Positions 1 to 10,699 of a DNA stretch of 64,000 bases are shown in pieces. The position numbers and the translations under genes were made by a program. Source of the stretch: Aegilops tauschii subsp. strangulata (taxonomy: Eukaryota; Streptophyta; Magnoliopsida; Poales; Poaceae); the NCBI RefSeq assembly GCF_002575655.3, contig NC_053041.3, forward strand, positions 378,183,054 through 378,247,053. The letters run 5' to 3'. A model generated the notes under the pieces. It searched no databases. It worked only from the letters and a program-made list of their open reading frames with translations, and was not told the origin of the DNA. Positions within the stretch are counted from its first letter, which is position 1, and each line of letters starts with the position of its first letter.

Positions 1-898
1 GATGATCTGGCGCTCCCTTGTCTCCAACCTCTCAAGCTCAAGGCTGCGCTCCATGGCTTCTAGTGCCATCGCCTCCTTGCGCTTTAGGATCTCTTCCTCC
101 TCGGCAGGTGTCCCCGTCATCGACGCAAGGGCGGCTTGGCGCGCCTCCACCTGCTGCTCCAAGGAGGCGCTCCAGGCTTGGAGCTCCCACGTCCGTTTCT
201 CTGCGATCTCGCGGCGGCGGTCAGCCTCCTGGGCTTCTTCCAAGGCTCGGGAGCAGGCCTCGCGCAAGGTCGCGAGGGATGCCTCCGCCTTTGCATTGTC
301 AAGCTCGCACTGGTGGCGCCCGAGGTTGATGGCCACCTTCAGTTTACGACACTCCTCCACCAGATGAAGGCCCTCGGCCTTGAGGCATGCATCTACATCC
401 ACGAGCTCTCCGCCGAGCCGGCTCATCGCGGCCATCGCCTCCTGAAAAAGCTCATGACAGACGACACTCCGTTCATGTGCTATTTTAAGCACGCTACCGA
501 CCTCGTCCTCCGCCGCGGGGGTTGCTGACGGGGTCTGAAGCGGCTCACCCCCTCTCAGCAGGAGGCTGGGGGCTGGCCCCCCGGTTGTCGGCCAGACCTC
601 GCGAGGGACCCGGATGGGCGGAAACCTGCTGCTCGAAGGAGAGCCCAGGATCGAAGCCATCCAGCCGCCTTCCACCATTAGAGGAGGAGCCCTTGGCACA
701 CTAGCCGCACCCCAAGCAAGGCCACGAAGGAGAGACGGCAAGGGCGCGGGCTCGAGGCGCCTTGCAGGCAGGCTTGCTTCTCCAGCTGACCCCGCACCAG
801 GGGCGGCGTGCAAGCTTGGGGCGCTCAAGGCTAGCGAGGGAGACAAGGCGAGAGGAGGCTGCTTCTCGGGAGACTCCACGACCTTGGCAGAAGGGACC
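1..898 (-). pseudogene. Antisense gypsy-type protein, exon 2 (Pro/Ser linker and coiled coil)
   Basis: Reading on the minus strand from an acceptor TTCAG at 903-899, the frame is open without a stop to the window edge. A split codon GA|G joins it to exon 1 across a 62 bp intron (899-960). The first ~120 residues are rich in Pro, Ala and Ser. From about position 510 down it becomes a strongly charged, heptad-like Glu/Ala/Arg/Leu sequence (for example EEEEILKRKEAMALEAMERS), typical of a long coiled coil. That two-part structure, globular N-terminus then coiled coil, fits the known architecture of this antisense protein family. The C-terminus lies outside the window. Confidence 0.6.
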
Positions 899-960
899 CT
901 GAAGAGCCACCGTCAGGAAGGGAAGCAAAACTCGAGGAACTACAAAGATAAGGTACTTAC

Positions 961-2396
961 TCGACGATGGCGAAGTACTTCCTATGTTTCAATGGCCAGA
1001 CGGTGCCACTACTACAGGTTGGAGACTCCTTCCTCTTGCGGACCGTTGCGAAGTCCACGCAAAACCGGCCCAAGCGTTGGACGTGGAGACCAGCGTGGGG
1101 CGCGACTGGATAGGCACCCAAGGAGACGACCTCAGAGGCGCCAGGCTGGGAAGAGCTATCGAGCTCCGCCTCGCGGTGACCTGCCGAGGCCTCAGGAGCT
1201 TCGACCTCAGGAGCAGCGGACTGCGTCGCCCCTTCAACTGCTGCCCCAGCGCGAGAATCACGGGTTCCCGAAGATGACGCCTCGGGAACCTCAGGCGGTA
1301 TCGACACCTTGATGCCAGCACCTCTGGCCTCCAGCGGTGCTAGCCCCCCTGCATCCACCCCCGGGGTGAGTCCGGCACTGGTGGCAGGGAGGGGGACCAT
1401 GGAGACAGGGTTCTCGCGAGGCCCTTCAAGGCCAGCAAGACGCAGCCCCCACTCGTCGAAAGGGGGCATTTGCTCCACAAATTCCTCCTTGTTCAAGTAG
1501 CGGTACAAGAGACAACTCTCCTCTGGCATGTCATCTGGCAGTGGGATGCCCGTCAGGACCTCGAGCACCATTCGCCGCGCCTCAAGGGGGAGCCCGGACT
1601 CCTGAAGTCTCATGCGGTCCTTGCTGTTGAGCAAGGCCCACATCGGTCGAGAATGGCGCTGAAGCAGAGCGACTCGGCGCCGGATGAACTCCATCACCAC
1701 CATTGGCGCAGTCACGCCAAGATCCTTCAGCCTCTTCAGCCGGAGCCAGACAAAGACAAGGCGTGAGTTAGCGAGCTTCTCGTGGCGCCAACTGGAGTTG
1801 GGAATGGCGGGTGCCGACGGAGAAGAGAGCAGGGGGCTGAGCACTCCGACATCGACAAACACCCATCGTGTCCGAAACCCGCTCGTGGACGGCGGAAGCT
1901 CGAAGTCAATCCCTGAGCCAGCCGTCACTGCCACAGCCTGGAAGCTCAGGTATCCCGAGCTCTGCCGGGGATCAATCAGGTGCAACGAGAAGAAATGGCG
2001 GAGAAGGGCCACGGAAGGAGCAATGCCCACCACGGCCTTGCAAACAAAGGCGAAGACAGCGAGAAGGGCCATGGATTGGGGATCAAGGTGCAGCTTGTGG
2101 ATCTGATAATGGGAAAGCACGGCGTTGAAGAAGGCGGAGAAGGGAGGAACCAGGCCAGCACACAGGGCGTCGATGAAGAATGGGACCTCGGTGGCTGTCC
2201 TGTCGACACGAGCTCGAGACGCCGGCCAGGCCACCGTCCCTCCCCACTCGTTGAAGCCGGTGGCGAGCGCGGGGCGCACCTTGTCCATGGCCTCCCGGTT
2301 GAGCACCAGCGACCGGCCGACAGCAGGTTCAATGGCCAGAGGTGGTTCGGTGGAGGACAGGGGCTTCTTCCCTTTCTCTGTTCAATCCGGCGCCAT
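961..2396 (-). pseudogene. Antisense 'putative gypsy-type transposon' protein, exon 1
   Basis: Long reading frame antisense to the Gypsy element, between where pol would end and the 3' LTR. The open part (2306 down to 961) encodes about 449 residues. Segments such as EVPFFIDALCAGLVPPFSAF and the tract around LLRHFFSLHLIDP resemble the plant antisense-ORF family annotated as 'putative gypsy type transposon' (Pfam PF04195, by recollection, unsearched). The frame extends upstream to an ATG at 2396 beginning MAPD, but an in-frame TGA follows at codon 5, possibly a C-to-T change of CGA. The exon ends at 961 before a canonical GTAAGT donor. Read through, it stops at once; spliced, it continues in phase into 1-898. 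The function of these proteins is unknown. With the early stop this copy is probably a pseudogene unless translation starts at a downstream ATG (2288). Confidence 0.7.
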
Positions 2397-2670
2397 GGCG
2401 ATGGGAAGGACTGAGCTCAGATCAGATTGGGAGAAGAGGCTGAGCTTCGAGGAAGCGGAAGAATTGGGGGAGTGCGCCGCAACAATGGGAGGGAAACCGT
2501 GTAGAGCACGGTGGCCGCCTAGCCAGGCAGATATCAGGGCTGCGTGGGGAAGTGGAGACGCCCACGTCCAATCAATCGCCACGCGTCGAGCAGGGCCGCA
2601 GGCTGTTGGGTCCCGCGGAGCTCCGCACTTGCCCTTTGGCTTCGCCTCGAAGCCAAGTCCGAGCGCGCCT

Positions 2671-2686
2671 TGGGCCTGGGGGCGAC
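2671..2686 (+). other. Polypurine tract of Gypsy element 1
   Basis: Purine-rich TGGGCCTGGGGGCGAC directly before TGTCGG of the 3' LTR. It matches in place and form the tract of the related element at 14660-14675 (minus strand, GGCCCGGGGGCTAC). It is the expected primer for plus-strand DNA synthesis and fixes the element's orientation. Confidence 0.75.
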
Positions 2687-3518
2687 TGTCGGCGTTCTGG
2701 GAACGGGGGTCCCCAGACTTGCCTGCCTGCGGCCCACGGCGTGGCTCTCCCAGCGGCCCCGTACGGCCCATCTTCACCAACAAGTACTCAAGACCCTCGC
2801 GAGGCGGACGACACAAGACCTCCTCAGGGGCGGCCTCACCAGGATGGCTCGCGAGGGGCTGAGAGATCAAGGCAATGGGTACCTCGCGAGGTTTCCCGTG
2901 ACGTAAGCCATGCCGATCAAGGCCAGGCGGGCGCCAGTGATCACAACATCCTCGTTCCTCTTTGGTGCTAAGGAGGCAAGCGCAGGCGAAGAGTACCGAG
3001 GCATCAGACAAAGGTTTCCATATCGGTACAATGAGACCAAGACCAGCAGGACGGCAGGACGGTGGTCACCGTGGAGCCCAAGACGGCGTCACCACCAGAG
3101 CCTTTGGCAGGCGAAGACCACCTTTAGTCAGGATAGCTTGTACTAGCTGTCCCACTTCAAACTGGCCGTTGTGGCATCCCTTCCTGCTCAATATTTGGGA
3201 AGAGGACTAGGGCCTCTATAAATAGGACTAGCCACCTCCATAGCAGGGGATCGAAACCTTCACCAGCTCACCAAACACAAGAACACCTCTCCTCAGGAGG
3301 CTGTTCTTCCCTTGTACCGTTCATCATCAGCCTCCAAGGCAATCCACCACCACCGCACTGGAGTAGGGTATTACACCATAACGGTGGCTCGAACCAGTAT
3401 AAATCTTATGTCCTTTGTGTTGTGAGCTCGTTGAGTTCAGCCCTAGAGATTGCGGTGAGGGTGAGGGCGTGGTTTGTTTTCGAACCTCGAGGGTTTTGCC
3501 GGAACCCGAAATCCGACA
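2687..3518 (+). repeat. 3' LTR of Gypsy element 1 (832 bp)
   Basis: Begins TGTCGGCG and ends ATCCGACA, short inverted termini of the TGTCGG...CCGACA kind. A TATA box (TATAAATA, 3217-3224) in plus orientation marks the promoter. The sequence is homologous over its length to the two LTRs of the minus-oriented element at 13820-22014, so the two elements belong to one family or close subfamilies. Confidence 0.85.
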
Positions 3519-4617
3519 CTAGGCAATGATCATTATATAGGCATCACGTCCAAGATAAGTAGACCTATTCCTGCCTGCATCTACTACTATTACTCCACAC
3601 ATCGACCGCTATCGCATGCATCTAGTGTATTAAGTTAATGGAAAAACGGAGTAATGCAATAAGAACGATGACATGATGTAGACAAGATCTATCTATGTAG
3701 AGATAGACCCCATCGTTTATCCTTAGTAGCAACGATACATACGTGTCGTTTCCCTTTCTGTCACTGGGATCAAGCACCGTAAGATCGAACCCACTACCGG
3801 GCACCTCTTTCCATTGCAAGATAAATATATCAAGTTGGCCAAAAAAACCAAATATCAGAGAAGAAATACGAGGCTACAAGCAATCATGAATATAAGAGAT
3901 CAAAGAAACTCAAATAACATTCATGGATATAAAAAGATATAACTGATCATAAACTCGAAGTTCATCAGATCCCAACAAACACACCGCAAAAGATGTACAT
4001 CATATGGATCTCCAAGAGACCATTGTATTGAGAATTCAGAAAGAGAGAAATGAAGCCATCCAGCTACTAACTACGGACCCGAAGGTCTACAAAGAACTAC
4101 TCACGCATCATCGGAGAGGCACCAATGGAGGTGGTGAACCCCATCCGAGATGGTGTCTAGATTGGATCTGGTGGTTCTGGACTCTGCGGCGGCTGGATGA
4201 ATATTTCGTCGATGTCTCTAGGGTTTCTGGAATATTGGGGTATTTCTAGAGCAAAGAGGCGGTCCGGGGGGCACCCGAGGTGGGCACAACCCACCAGGGC
4301 GCGCCTGGGCCTCATGGCGCGCCCTGGTGGGTTGTGCGTCCCTCGGGGCACCCCCCAGGCGCAGCCAGGACCCAATGTGTTCCTTCTGGCCCATAAAAAA
4401 TCATCATGGAGTTTTGTGGCATTTGGACTCCGTCTGGTATTGATTTTCTGCGATGTAAAAAAATGAAAAAATATAGCAACTGGCACTTGGCACTATGTCA
4501 ATAGGTTAGTACCAAAAAATGATATAAAATGACTATAAAATGATTATAAAACATCCAAGATTAATAATATAACAGCATGGAACAATAAAAAATTATAGAT
4601 ACGTTGGAGACGAATCA
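3519..4617 (-). repeat. 3' LTR of E1 (partial)
   Basis: Matches 8348-9450 nearly base for base. In minus orientation the LTR starts TGATTCGTCTCCAACG, preceded by the polypurine tract AAGCTTGGGGATGA (4618-4631). It contains a GC-rich palindromic stretch near 4290-4350 around CACAACCCACCAGGGCGCGC, also present in the partner LTR at 9120-9180. Confidence 0.85.
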
Positions 4618-7068
4618 TCATCCCCAAGCTTAACTCCTACTCGTCCTTGAGTAGGTAAGTGATAAAAACAGAATTTTTGGTGTGGAATGCTGCCTATCAT
4701 GTCATATCATATTTCTTTTGTTTATAGCATGGAAATTTGGACTTTTATGTGATTCAAAGCAATAGTCTAGTTTTGACATAATAATTTAGATACTCAAGCA
4801 TATCAACAAGCAACCAAGTCTTTCAAAATATCAACGCTAAAGTAAGTTATCCCTAGCCCATCATGCTCAAACACTGACCCATTCATGAAACACACTCGAA
4901 TATTTGCTACACCCAATACTTAAGTACGATCATATTGCCTCCTGGTTGGTTCTTTTTATGAGAGAAGATTGAGACTCAAATTCAAAAATAAAAATTGCAT
5001 AAAGTAAAAGAAAGGCCCTTCGTAGAGGGAAGTAGGGATTTGTAGAGGTGCCAGAGCTCAAAGCGAAAAACTTAGAGATAAAAACATTTTTAGAGGTGTA
5101 TCCATCCCACCAACGAAAACGACTTAGAGTTCCAAACACTTTCCATGCTAGATATGCCATAGATGGTTCCCAAACAGAAAATAAAGTTCATTCCTTTTCC
5201 ACCATACTTTCACTTTTCATGGCTAACCCTATCCACGGGTGCCCTCCATACCAACACTTTCCAAGGAATTTATTATTTGACAACATAAAGTAAATTCATT
5301 TTTGCATTTCGGGACTGGGCATCCCTAAGACCTTTGCCTTACTCTCGTGCAATGACAGGTGAATAAACACTCATCGTGAGAATAACACATCCAGCATGGA
5401 AAATATTAGCCACCCGTTACCGTTCCGCGAGCGAAACAAACACACAAAAGAGAAGTTTATTTTGAAAATTAGAGATGGCACATGCAAATTTGCTTAGAAC
5501 GGCATAAGAATACCACATATAGGTAGATATAGTGGACTCATGTGGCAAAACTGGTTTAAGGGATTTTGGATGCACAAGTAGAGATCATACTTGGTGCAAA
5601 AGGAAGGCTAGCAAAAGATTGAGAAGCGGCCAACAAAGAAACGGATAATCTCATAAGCAAACATTAAGCATAAATAACACCGAATAATGCACCACAAGTA
5701 GGATATAATTTCATTGCATGACTATTGACTTTCGTACTTGCATAGGGAATCACAAACCTTAACACCAATATTCTTACTAAAGCATAATTACTCATCAATA
5801 TAACTCACATATCACATCATTATATCTCAAAACTATTACTAAGAATCAAGTTTATTTTGTCCAATGATCTTCATGAAAGTTTTTATTATATCCTTCTTGG
5901 ATATCTATCACTTTGATACTAATTTTCATGTGTTGCTTTTCATAAGCTCAAACAAATATAAGTGAAGATCATGAGCATAATTCTTTTTCTTTCTCTCAAA
6001 ATAATTTAAGTGAAGCAAGAGAGAATTTCTTGAAAATTTTACTAACTCTCAAATAAATCTAAGTGAAGCAAGAGAGTATTTCTTAAAAAATACTAAGCAC
6101 ACCATGCTAAAAAAGATATAAGTGAAGCACTAGAGCAAGTCCATTGCTCATAAAAAAAATTAAGTGAAGCATAGAGAGCAATTCTGACAAGTCATGCCAT
6201 AATTTTGGCTCTCTCAAATAGTTGTGTCCAGCAAGGATTGATGACTTAAAACACAAAATAAAACAAGCAAAGACTCATATCATACAAGACGCTCCAAGCA
6301 AAACACATATCATGTGACGAATAAAAATATAGTTTCGAGTAAAATACCGATAGTTGTTGGAAGAAAGCGGGGATGCCACTCGGGGGCATCCCCAAGCTTA
6401 GTTGGTTGCTCATTTTTGGATAATAGCTTGGGATGTCGGGGCATCCCCAAGCTTAGGCTCTTCTATCCTTCGTCCATCCATCGTAAGATAACCCAAAACT
6501 TGAAAACTTCAATCACACAAAACTCAACAAAACCTTCGTGAGATCCGTTCATGTTAGAAAAATAAATCACTACTATAAGTGTTGTATCAAACCAATTGTT
6601 ATTTTGTTTTTGTATTATATCTATTGTATTCCAACTTTTCTATGGCAAAAACTCATCAAAGAAAACCATAGAGCCATCAAAATAAGCACACAACACAAAG
6701 AAAACAGAATCTGTGAAAACAGAACAGTCTGTAGCAATCTGATTTGTTTGAATACCTCTGGAACTCCAAAAATTCTGAAAAACTAGGATGACCTATATAA
6801 TTCGTATATTAATCTTCTGCAGAAAGAATCAGGGAAAAGCTCTTTCTGATAAATAATGAGAATTTTTTTCGTGAGCACAAAGTTTCTGTCTTTTTCAGCA
6901 AGATCAAACAACTATCACCCAAGAAGATCCTATTGGCTCTACTTGGCACAAACACTAATTAAAACACAAAAACACAATCATAACAGTAGCATAATTGTGC
7001 TAACACTCAAGAACAGAGAGCAAAAAGCAAAAATAAAATTTATTCATTGGGTTGCCTCCCAACAAGCG
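4618..7068 (-). other. E1 non-coding internal region with repeats and hairpins
   Basis: About 2.4 kb of AT-rich sequence without a credible ORF. It contains a degenerate repeat around TAAGTGAAGCA(A/C)(G/T)AGAG at about 5955-6185 (five or so copies) and a pair of hairpins built from GGGGATGCC/GGCATCCCC and CCCCAAGCTT (6369-6393 and 6425-6453). The same features occur in the same order in E2 (38460-38610 and 38780-38861), so they are conserved parts of the family. Confidence 0.7.
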
Positions 7069-7680
7069 CTATAGTTTTACACCCTTAGCTAGGCATAAAG
7101 CAAGGATCTTAGTTTTGTCTTCCGAAGTTTTGGAAACTTTTGTAAGGGTTTTCTCAAACCCGGGAGGCTCTTTACGCTTCCCTAAATTCTCCAGAAAAGA
7201 AACCATCTTAAGATTCAAAATATCCAATCGTGTGTTGCAAAGAGTAATCAGAGTATTCATGCGATTGATACTACCATTGAGGTGTTTGAGGGGTTCATTA
7301 TATTTCTGTATTTCAACCATATGTTTATGCAAATCACTAAGTTTGTCCAACATTTGAGCTCCCTCAGGGGTAAAAGGAAACCCCCTCTTTTGAGGTGGAA
7401 TTCCCAGATTCCCTCTAAGATTTCATAGGCAGCATTGGCATCAAGTTCAATAAAGTGTCCTTTAGCGGCAAAATCGAGAAGTTGTCTATGACGCAAAGCA
7501 TATCCTATGTAAAAATTACGAAGCAAAACTTTAGCGTCCCCTTTAAGTTGGAAATACGATATGATTCCATAAGCCTATACCAGGCATCTTTCAAATGTTC
7601 TCCTTGTCTTTGTTTGAAGTAAAGGACTTCAAAATCTAGTGACAAAGGAGGAGTAGGGACACTAGCCATCGAGACTAGAA
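7069..7680 (-). pseudogene. Athila-like gag fragment
   Basis: Starting near 7669 (MASVPTPPLSLDF) on the minus strand, the pieces RQGEHLKDAWYRLMESYRIS, LLRNFYIGYALRHRQLLDFA and NAAYEILEGIWEFH read like the N-terminal and central part of Athila-lineage gag. They lie in shifting frames (breaks near 7510 and 7370), so the gene is dead. The last part, toward 7069, is Lys-rich with no recognised domain. It lies directly downstream of the primer-binding site, as expected for gag. Confidence 0.7.
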
Positions 7681-7830
7681 AGCAAGAGAACAACAAACGG
7701 AAAAAGAAAGACGAATAAAACAACAATTTTTTGTTAAGTGGGGGAGAGGAAAACGAGAGGCAAAAGGCAAATAATGTAAATTGCGAGGAGATGAAATTTG
7801 TGATTAGGAACCTGGTATATGTTGAAGATC

Positions 7831-7849
7831 CTCCCCAGCAACGGCGCCA
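7831..7849 (-). other. Primer-binding site, tRNA-Asp type
   Basis: Minus strand TGGCGCCGTTGCTGGGGAG lies about a dozen bases inside the 5' LTR end (7861). It matches the 3' end expected of plant tRNA-Asp with about one mismatch. An Asp primer is characteristic of the Athila lineage. Confidence 0.8.
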
Positions 7850-7860
7850 GAAATTCCTTT

Positions 7861-9450
7861 TGATGTCGCTTGAAGCTACGTCAGTATTTCCCCAAAGAGG
7901 AAGGGATGATGCAGCACAACGATGGTAGGTATTTCCCTCAGATATGAAACCAAGATTATCGAACCAGTAGGAGAACCAAGCAACACAACATAAACAGCCC
8001 CTCCACACAAATAACAACACCTCGCAACCCGACGTGTTAAAGGGGTTGTCAATCCCTTTTGGGTAACGGTGCCAGAAATGGCGTGCAGACGGGAATAAAT
8101 TGCAATAATTTGATAAATCAAACGCTAAATAAAATAAATAGAAATAAAATGCACCAAGGTATTTTTGGTTTAGTAGATCTGAAAATAAATGCAAGGAAAA
8201 AGTAGATCGCAAAGGCAAATATATGAGAAATAAGACCCGGGGGTCTTAGGTTTCACTAGTGGCTTCTCTCGACAAAAATAGCAAACGTTGGGTGAACAAA
8301 TTACTGTTGGGCAATTGATAGAACTTCAAATAGTCATGACGATATCCAGGCAATGATCATTATATAGGCATCACGTCCAAGATTAGTAGACCGACTCCTG
8401 CCTGCATCTACTACTATTACTCCACACATCGACCGCTATCCAGCATGCATCTAGTGTATTAAGTTCATGGAAAAACAGAGTAATGCAATAAGAACGATGA
8501 CATGATGTAGACAAGATCTATCTATGTAGAGATAGACCCCATCGTTTCATCCTTAGTAGCAACGATACATACGTGTCGTTTCCCTTTCTGTCACTGGGAT
8601 CAAGCACCGTAAGATTGAACCCACTACCGGGCACCTCTTCCCATGGCAAGATAAATTAATAGATCAAGTTGGCCAAACAAAACCCAAATATCAGAGAAGA
8701 AATACGAGGCTACAAGCAATCATGCATATAAGAGATCAAAGAAACTCAAATAACTTTCATGGATATAAAAAGATATAACTGATCATAAACTCGAAGTTCA
8801 TCAGATCCCAACAAACACAGCGCAAAAGAGTTACATCATATGGATCTCCAAGAGACCATTGTATTGAGAATTCAGAGAGAGAGAGATATGAAGCCATCTA
8901 GCTACTAACTACGGACCCGAAGGTCTACAAAGAACTACTCACGCATCATCGGAGAGGCACCAATGGAGGTGGTGAACCCCATCTAAGATGGTGTCTAGAT
9001 TGGATCTGGTAGTTCTGGACTCTGCGTGGCTGGATGAATATTTCTTCGATGCCTCTAGGGTTTCTGGAATATTGGGGTATTTATAGAGCAAAGAGGCGGT
9101 CTGGGGGGCACCCGAGGTGGGCACAACCCACCAGGGCGCGCCTGGGCCTCCTGGCGCGCCCTGGTGGGTTGTGCCTCCCTCGGGGCACCCCCCAGGCACA
9201 GCCAGGGCCCAATGTGTTCCTTCTGGCCCATAACAAATTATCGTGGAGTTTCGTGGCATTTGGACTCCATCTGGTATTGATTTTCTGCGATGTAAAAAAC
9301 ATGGAAAAAAACAGCAATTGGCACTTGGCACTATGTCAATAGGTTAGTACCAAAAATGATATAAAATGACTGTAAAATGATTATAAAACATCCAAGATTG
9401 ATAATATAACAACATGGAACAATCAAAAATTATAGATACGTTGGAGACGT
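7861..9450 (-). repeat. 5' LTR of E1 (about 1.59 kb)
   Basis: Plus-strand left end TGATGTCGCTTGAAGC, right end GTTGGAGACGT. The final few bases (expected ATCA) are missing where it abuts Angela-like LTR sequence at 9451. The left 490 bp have no counterpart in the visible 3' LTR because that is truncated. Confidence 0.8.
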
Positions 9451-9575
9451 TTCGAACGCTTCCGCTTTTGGTCTACGAGGGTACGTAGACACACTCTCCC
9501 CCTCGTTGCTATGCATCTCCATGGATAGATCACTGCGTGTGCGTAGATTTTTTTTCCATGCAACATTTCCCAACA
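9451..9575 (+). repeat. Angela-like Copia LTR, terminal fragment
   Basis: Reverse complement of this stretch matches the first ~125 bases of the Angela-type LTRs at 23467, 30261 and 59410, including TGTTGGGRAA at the end and GATGCATAGCAACGAG within. It is the 3' end of a plus-oriented LTR; the rest is missing at the junction with E1. Confidence 0.75.
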
Positions 9576-10145
9576 GCTCTAGCGCCGTCTCCACGACTAC
9601 TTCCTCGCCAACCACGGCGCCAAGCACATGCGGCTCAACCGACAATACCGTAATCTGAATCAAGGTGATCTTCTCATCGTCGAGTACGCCTGGCGCCTCA
9701 AGGTGCTCGCCGATGGGCTTGATGACATTGAACAGCCCGCCTCAAATGCCAATCTCACCATGTAACTCTTCCATGGGCTCGACTGGCGCCTTGAGACCAT
9801 CTACGTCATCCTCGGCGATATTGTGCCCCTCCCGCCATTCGACATCGTCCTGTCTTGCATGCTTCTCGCGGAGGAGTCACACGCGCAACGCGTGGTGGAC
9901 GAGAGCACCTCTACTCTCACCCTCACTACTAGCGGCTCTCTTGGTGGCGGTGCCGATCAACCACGCTGGTGATCGTGTGGCAGCCTGGGCACGGCAATGG
10001 CAAAGGCCCCGACCTCAACAACAACGATGACAACGGCGCCAATGGTGATCGCAGCCGAGGCCCTGGTCGTGACCCTGGCTGCGTTGGTCGCGGTGACTCG
10101 CAAGAACGCGGCCCCATGCAACACCATCAGCCGTTCATGGGGTAC
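9576..10145 (+). pseudogene. Copia-type gag fragment
   Basis: Plus-strand reading contains RLHDYFLANHGAKHMRLNRQ, then GDLLIVEYAWRLKVLADGLD and, after a stop, ETIYVILGDIVPLPPFDIV. This is the pattern of Copia gag (UBN2/Retrotran_gag-like): a helix-rich region with a QGD...EY...LKxLADxL signature. A glycine-rich tail follows, then the CACTA-like end at 10149. Several stops make it a relic. It is a different gag from the Angela and Maximus types elsewhere in the window. Confidence 0.6.
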
Positions 10146-10699
10146 TTTGACTACAAAAAAGGATACATCCGTGACATTTTGGGCCAAACGAAATGTTTTC
10201 TGTCATGCTTATGACACTTCTATGACGATAACTGTGACAAAACCCGGTATCATCATAGATGTGGTGGGCTCCTACTTCTATGACAAAAAATCACGACAGA
10301 AAATGGGCTTTTCATCCTGGGCGGACCAGAGACGCAGCTGCATGACATTCTTTGGTCGTCCATGACGGAAAAAATCATGGTAGAAGCGAGGGAGAGGAAA
10401 TATCGCGGAGTTCCCGTTTATGGTGGGTGGTCGGGGCCGAGCGATGCACTATGGTTTGCGCGTTTCTCTTGTGTACGTGCGTGTGTGCGAGGCGTTGGCT
10501 AACTGAACCTGGAGCGATCGCACATTACTGAACCCGATCGATCGATCCATTGGCTGTTAACTAAACCCGAGCGATTCACTCGCTGCTGACTGAACTGGAG
10601 CAATTCCTTCGCTACTGCTGCTAACTGAACCCGAGCGATCGATCACTGCTGCTGCTTACTGAAGCCGATTGAGCCCCTGTGCGAGACGTAGCCAGTCGG

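Larger units (their letters stand above)
1..3518 (+). mobile_element. Gypsy (Tat-like) LTR retrotransposon, right-hand part
   Basis: The 3' portion of a plus-oriented Gypsy element whose 5' part lies left of the window. The order visible is an antisense gene (minus strand, 1-2396), a 122 bp internal segment, a polypurine tract (2671-2686) and the 3' LTR (2687-3518). The LTR is clearly related to those of the element at 13820-22014, which carries Tat-like gag-pol, so the clade is assigned by that relationship. The LTR ends cleanly in GACA at 3518 and is followed by Athila-like LTR sequence, so this element inserted into the Athila-like LTR. The next five bases, CTAGG, are the predicted target-site duplication; its partner would be outside the window. 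Confidence 0.85.
3519..9450 (-). mobile_element. Athila-clade Gypsy element E1 (Sabrina/WHAM-like), non-autonomous
   Basis: A minus-oriented element. From right to left it has a 5' LTR (7861-9450), a tRNA-Asp-type primer-binding site, a gag fragment, about 2.4 kb of AT-rich non-coding sequence and the 3' LTR (3519-4617). The 3' LTR lacks about 490 bp at its left end because Gypsy element 1 interrupts it; the missing part should lie left of the window. No protease, reverse transcriptase or integrase is present, so this copy would depend on a relative for movement. Structure and internal repeats match element E2 at 35157-42310. Confidence 0.85.

Noticed and set aside
614..1312. 232-codon plus-strand ORF
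   Set aside because: It is the shadow of the antisense gene in a GC-rich region where several frames stay open; low-complexity Arg/Pro composition.
5955..6185. CRISPR-like spaced repeats (TAAGTGAAGCA)
   Set aside because: Repeats are degenerate, spacing is irregular and the context is a plant retrotransposon.
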